In this document: positions 62,301 through 64,000 of the stretch, piece after piece | How the letters are laid out: every line of letters begins with the position of its first letter | How positions within the stretch are numbered: the stretch's first letter is position 1 | Assembly (NCBI RefSeq): GCF_036711975.1 | Contig: NC_091975.1 | Location: 3,970,501-4,034,500 of the forward strand | Length of the DNA: 64,000 nt | Source of the DNA: Onthophagus taurus | Lineage: Eukaryota > Arthropoda > Insecta > Coleoptera > Scarabaeidae | Reading direction: 5' to 3' | Translations under genes and position numbers: made by a program | Notes under the pieces: model-generated | Databases searched by the model: none | What the model was told of the DNA's origin: nothing | The model's input: the letters and a program-made list of their open reading frames with translations, nothing else

Positions 62301-64000
62301 ATAAATAACTTATTTGATGAAGTATCTAGAATATTGAAGATAAAAAATAAACATAAAACTATTTTGGAATAAAACACGAAAAGAAATCTGCTATTCGTGT
62401 AGAAGTTGCGGAAGTTGGAGTTAAGTGTTGCCAAATTTAAAATTCAAATCGATCTCGCGGTTGCTTATATTTACATAAATGTAAATCGTCCGAGTACAGA
62501 GTTCAGGGGTTGGCGTCGTTGAATTGTTAATTGTCCGGTTCCGAGTTTTCAATTTAGAGACCGTCTTGAATAGCTTTGGCTTTGTCCCGATTTCAATTTA
62601 AAGGGGATTCAAATTACCAACGTCGCTATCATCGCGTCGGTGTGATACGTTAATAATTGATATCAAAGTTGACAAAGTTTGTCCATTAGTTATACCGAGT
62701 AATGGGAGCATCTGTGGTTCTCTCTTGAAACTGAAAGTGTAACTTGAAATGACAAACGGTACAGGGGATGTACATGACAATTTGTAGTTCAGGATCCAAC
62801 GACATTGTAATTGTCGCTCACGAATTATTCAGACTTTGACCGCAAAACTTGAAACATACCTACGCGCAGTCCAATTCGTGCAATCCCGCTATTAATTTGA
62901 CTTGTATCCGGTTTGTAATTAATTCGTTTAAAAGTTTAACGTATTCTCCGCTATTTCCGCTTTCGTTGTACTCGAATTACCGCATTCTAATAATAGAAAA
63001 ACCAATGGGAAATATGCAAATAAACCCCACAATACTCAAAGCACCACAATTGTGAAATAATGTTTGGTTCTAAATTATTATCTTAATACATTATAAAATA
63101 GATTTTTATGGTTCTCTAAACTATTATTATAAACTATTAAAGCTTCTTTAGTAAATTGGTCCGTTAAGAGTTAACCGAATTGGAACGAAATTGCCAAATT
63201 CCCGTTTCTACGTTGAGCACGTTCATTTCCAACTTGATGTTGACCAGTTGAATTCGAGGAGATGACCTCATTTTCGGTTCATTAATCGCCAAGAAGGAAT
63301 CTTCCACATACACGTTGACGATGGTTTCGAACTATGCACACAAAGTAATAACGTAAAATATCCTTTTACTGAAATAAAATTGATAAAGGAAAAGTAATAA
63401 ATCTTGAGGAGATCACAAATGGTGTAAATTTTATTAAAATTTTTTTTCCGAATTTTATTTAATATCCATTTCGAATATTTATGGATTTTATTATCGTCTT
63501 GGGAAAAGATAAATCACGCAATATGCGTACTAGCGAAAACGTGACGTGTTTATTAACGCATGTTTTCTTCGATGCCTACACGCACCACCCGCGAAGTAAA
63601 TAAATCTTTATAAAATGTTTTTTATTTTTTATCGACATCCCCAAGGGATCTAATACCGTTTTTATTAAGAAGCTGAGAGCTTAAAAGGCGTTTTGCATGA
63701 TTTACGTCCGAAAAACATCGTGAAATTGTTCAAAAAGGAGTGAAACGGCGGAAAAGTACGAAATATTTCGCTGTTTCTATGATTTAATACTACAGGGAGG
63801 CAACGGCGCTATTTTTCTTGATATATTAGACCTGTAACGACACAGGACAGACTGTAAAAGTTGAATTCGCAATGTTTTGAATTTATTTGGTCAAAAATAG
63901 GCCAAAGAAAAAAATAATTAATAGATTCTTTTAAAGTAAAGATCGTAACATCAAATTTGTTTGTAGATTTAGTTTTATTCCAAGATCATATTCCCAAAGG
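59400..64000. other. gene-poor region to the end of the window
   Basis: No gene recognised. About 61050-61250 is a GC-richer block open on the minus strand without a recognisable product; 59640-60060 and 62440-62900 are similar. The remainder is AT-rich. No RNA gene or mobile-element motif found. Confidence 0.35.

Noticed and set aside
1-64000. tRNA, rRNA, CRISPR and known microRNA genes
   Set aside because: I looked by eye for tRNA B-box-like motifs and several well-known insect microRNA sequences and saw none; a covariance-model scan would be needed to be sure. CRISPR arrays are not expected in an animal genome.

Overview
The window is nuclear DNA from an insect, most likely a beetle. It is AT-rich, has many introns of about 45-80 bp, and carries insect-specific families: Rebers-Riddiford cuticle proteins, a type-1 tyramine/octopamine receptor and a pacifastin-like inhibitor. 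The beetle placement is inferred from gene style and intron length; no marker gene proves it. Several genes only become visible once short introns are removed, so single-frame ORFs understate the coding content.

Layout. 0.1-1.0 kb: a dimeric satellite with 176+161 bp monomers. 1.0-9.2 kb: no convincing gene; GC-richer blocks that look like conserved non-coding DNA, plus decayed non-LTR retrotransposons, one with a tandemly duplicated 3' part and one with a clear reverse transcriptase YADD motif. 9.49-10.42 kb (+): a three-exon NRBF2 orthologue. 11.4-11.84 kb: a broken Tigger/pogo transposase. 12.70-13.50 kb (-): a three-exon TMEM127 orthologue. 14.1-15.4 kb: a TA-flanked MITE with 23-bp perfect inverted ends, next to a 122-bp minisatellite that stops exactly at another copy of the MITE end. 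16.9-20.2 kb: three secreted cuticle-protein genes sharing a YLPP-type N-terminus (two RR-1 genes, divergently arranged, and a Q/P/S-rich protein with no chitin-binding domain). 26.28-27.58 kb (-): an intact 434-residue tyramine receptor whose coding region lies in one exon, with a likely 5' UTR exon at 30.4 kb. 33.98-34.43 kb (-): a three-exon, 12-cysteine secreted protein resembling pacifastin inhibitors. 34.5-64 kb: essentially gene-poor, with at least four local tandem-repeat families, a duplicated element, an 85-bp near-perfect inverted repeat at 59.2 kb and scattered GC-richer blocks.

The genes do not form a pathway cluster. NRBF2 (autophagy PI3-kinase complex) and TMEM127 (endolysosomal, mTOR/RET-linked) are neighbours whose functions touch nutrient signalling; this may be chance. 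The cuticle genes are a local tandem family. The tyramine receptor appears to have upstream ORFs, including a start-stop element close to its start codon. I found no clear candidate for a wholly new biological system. The most unusual signals are the 59.2-kb hairpin, the MITE/minisatellite composite, the dimeric satellite, the receptor's 5' leader and a duplicated element that keeps a splice-donor match in both copies.
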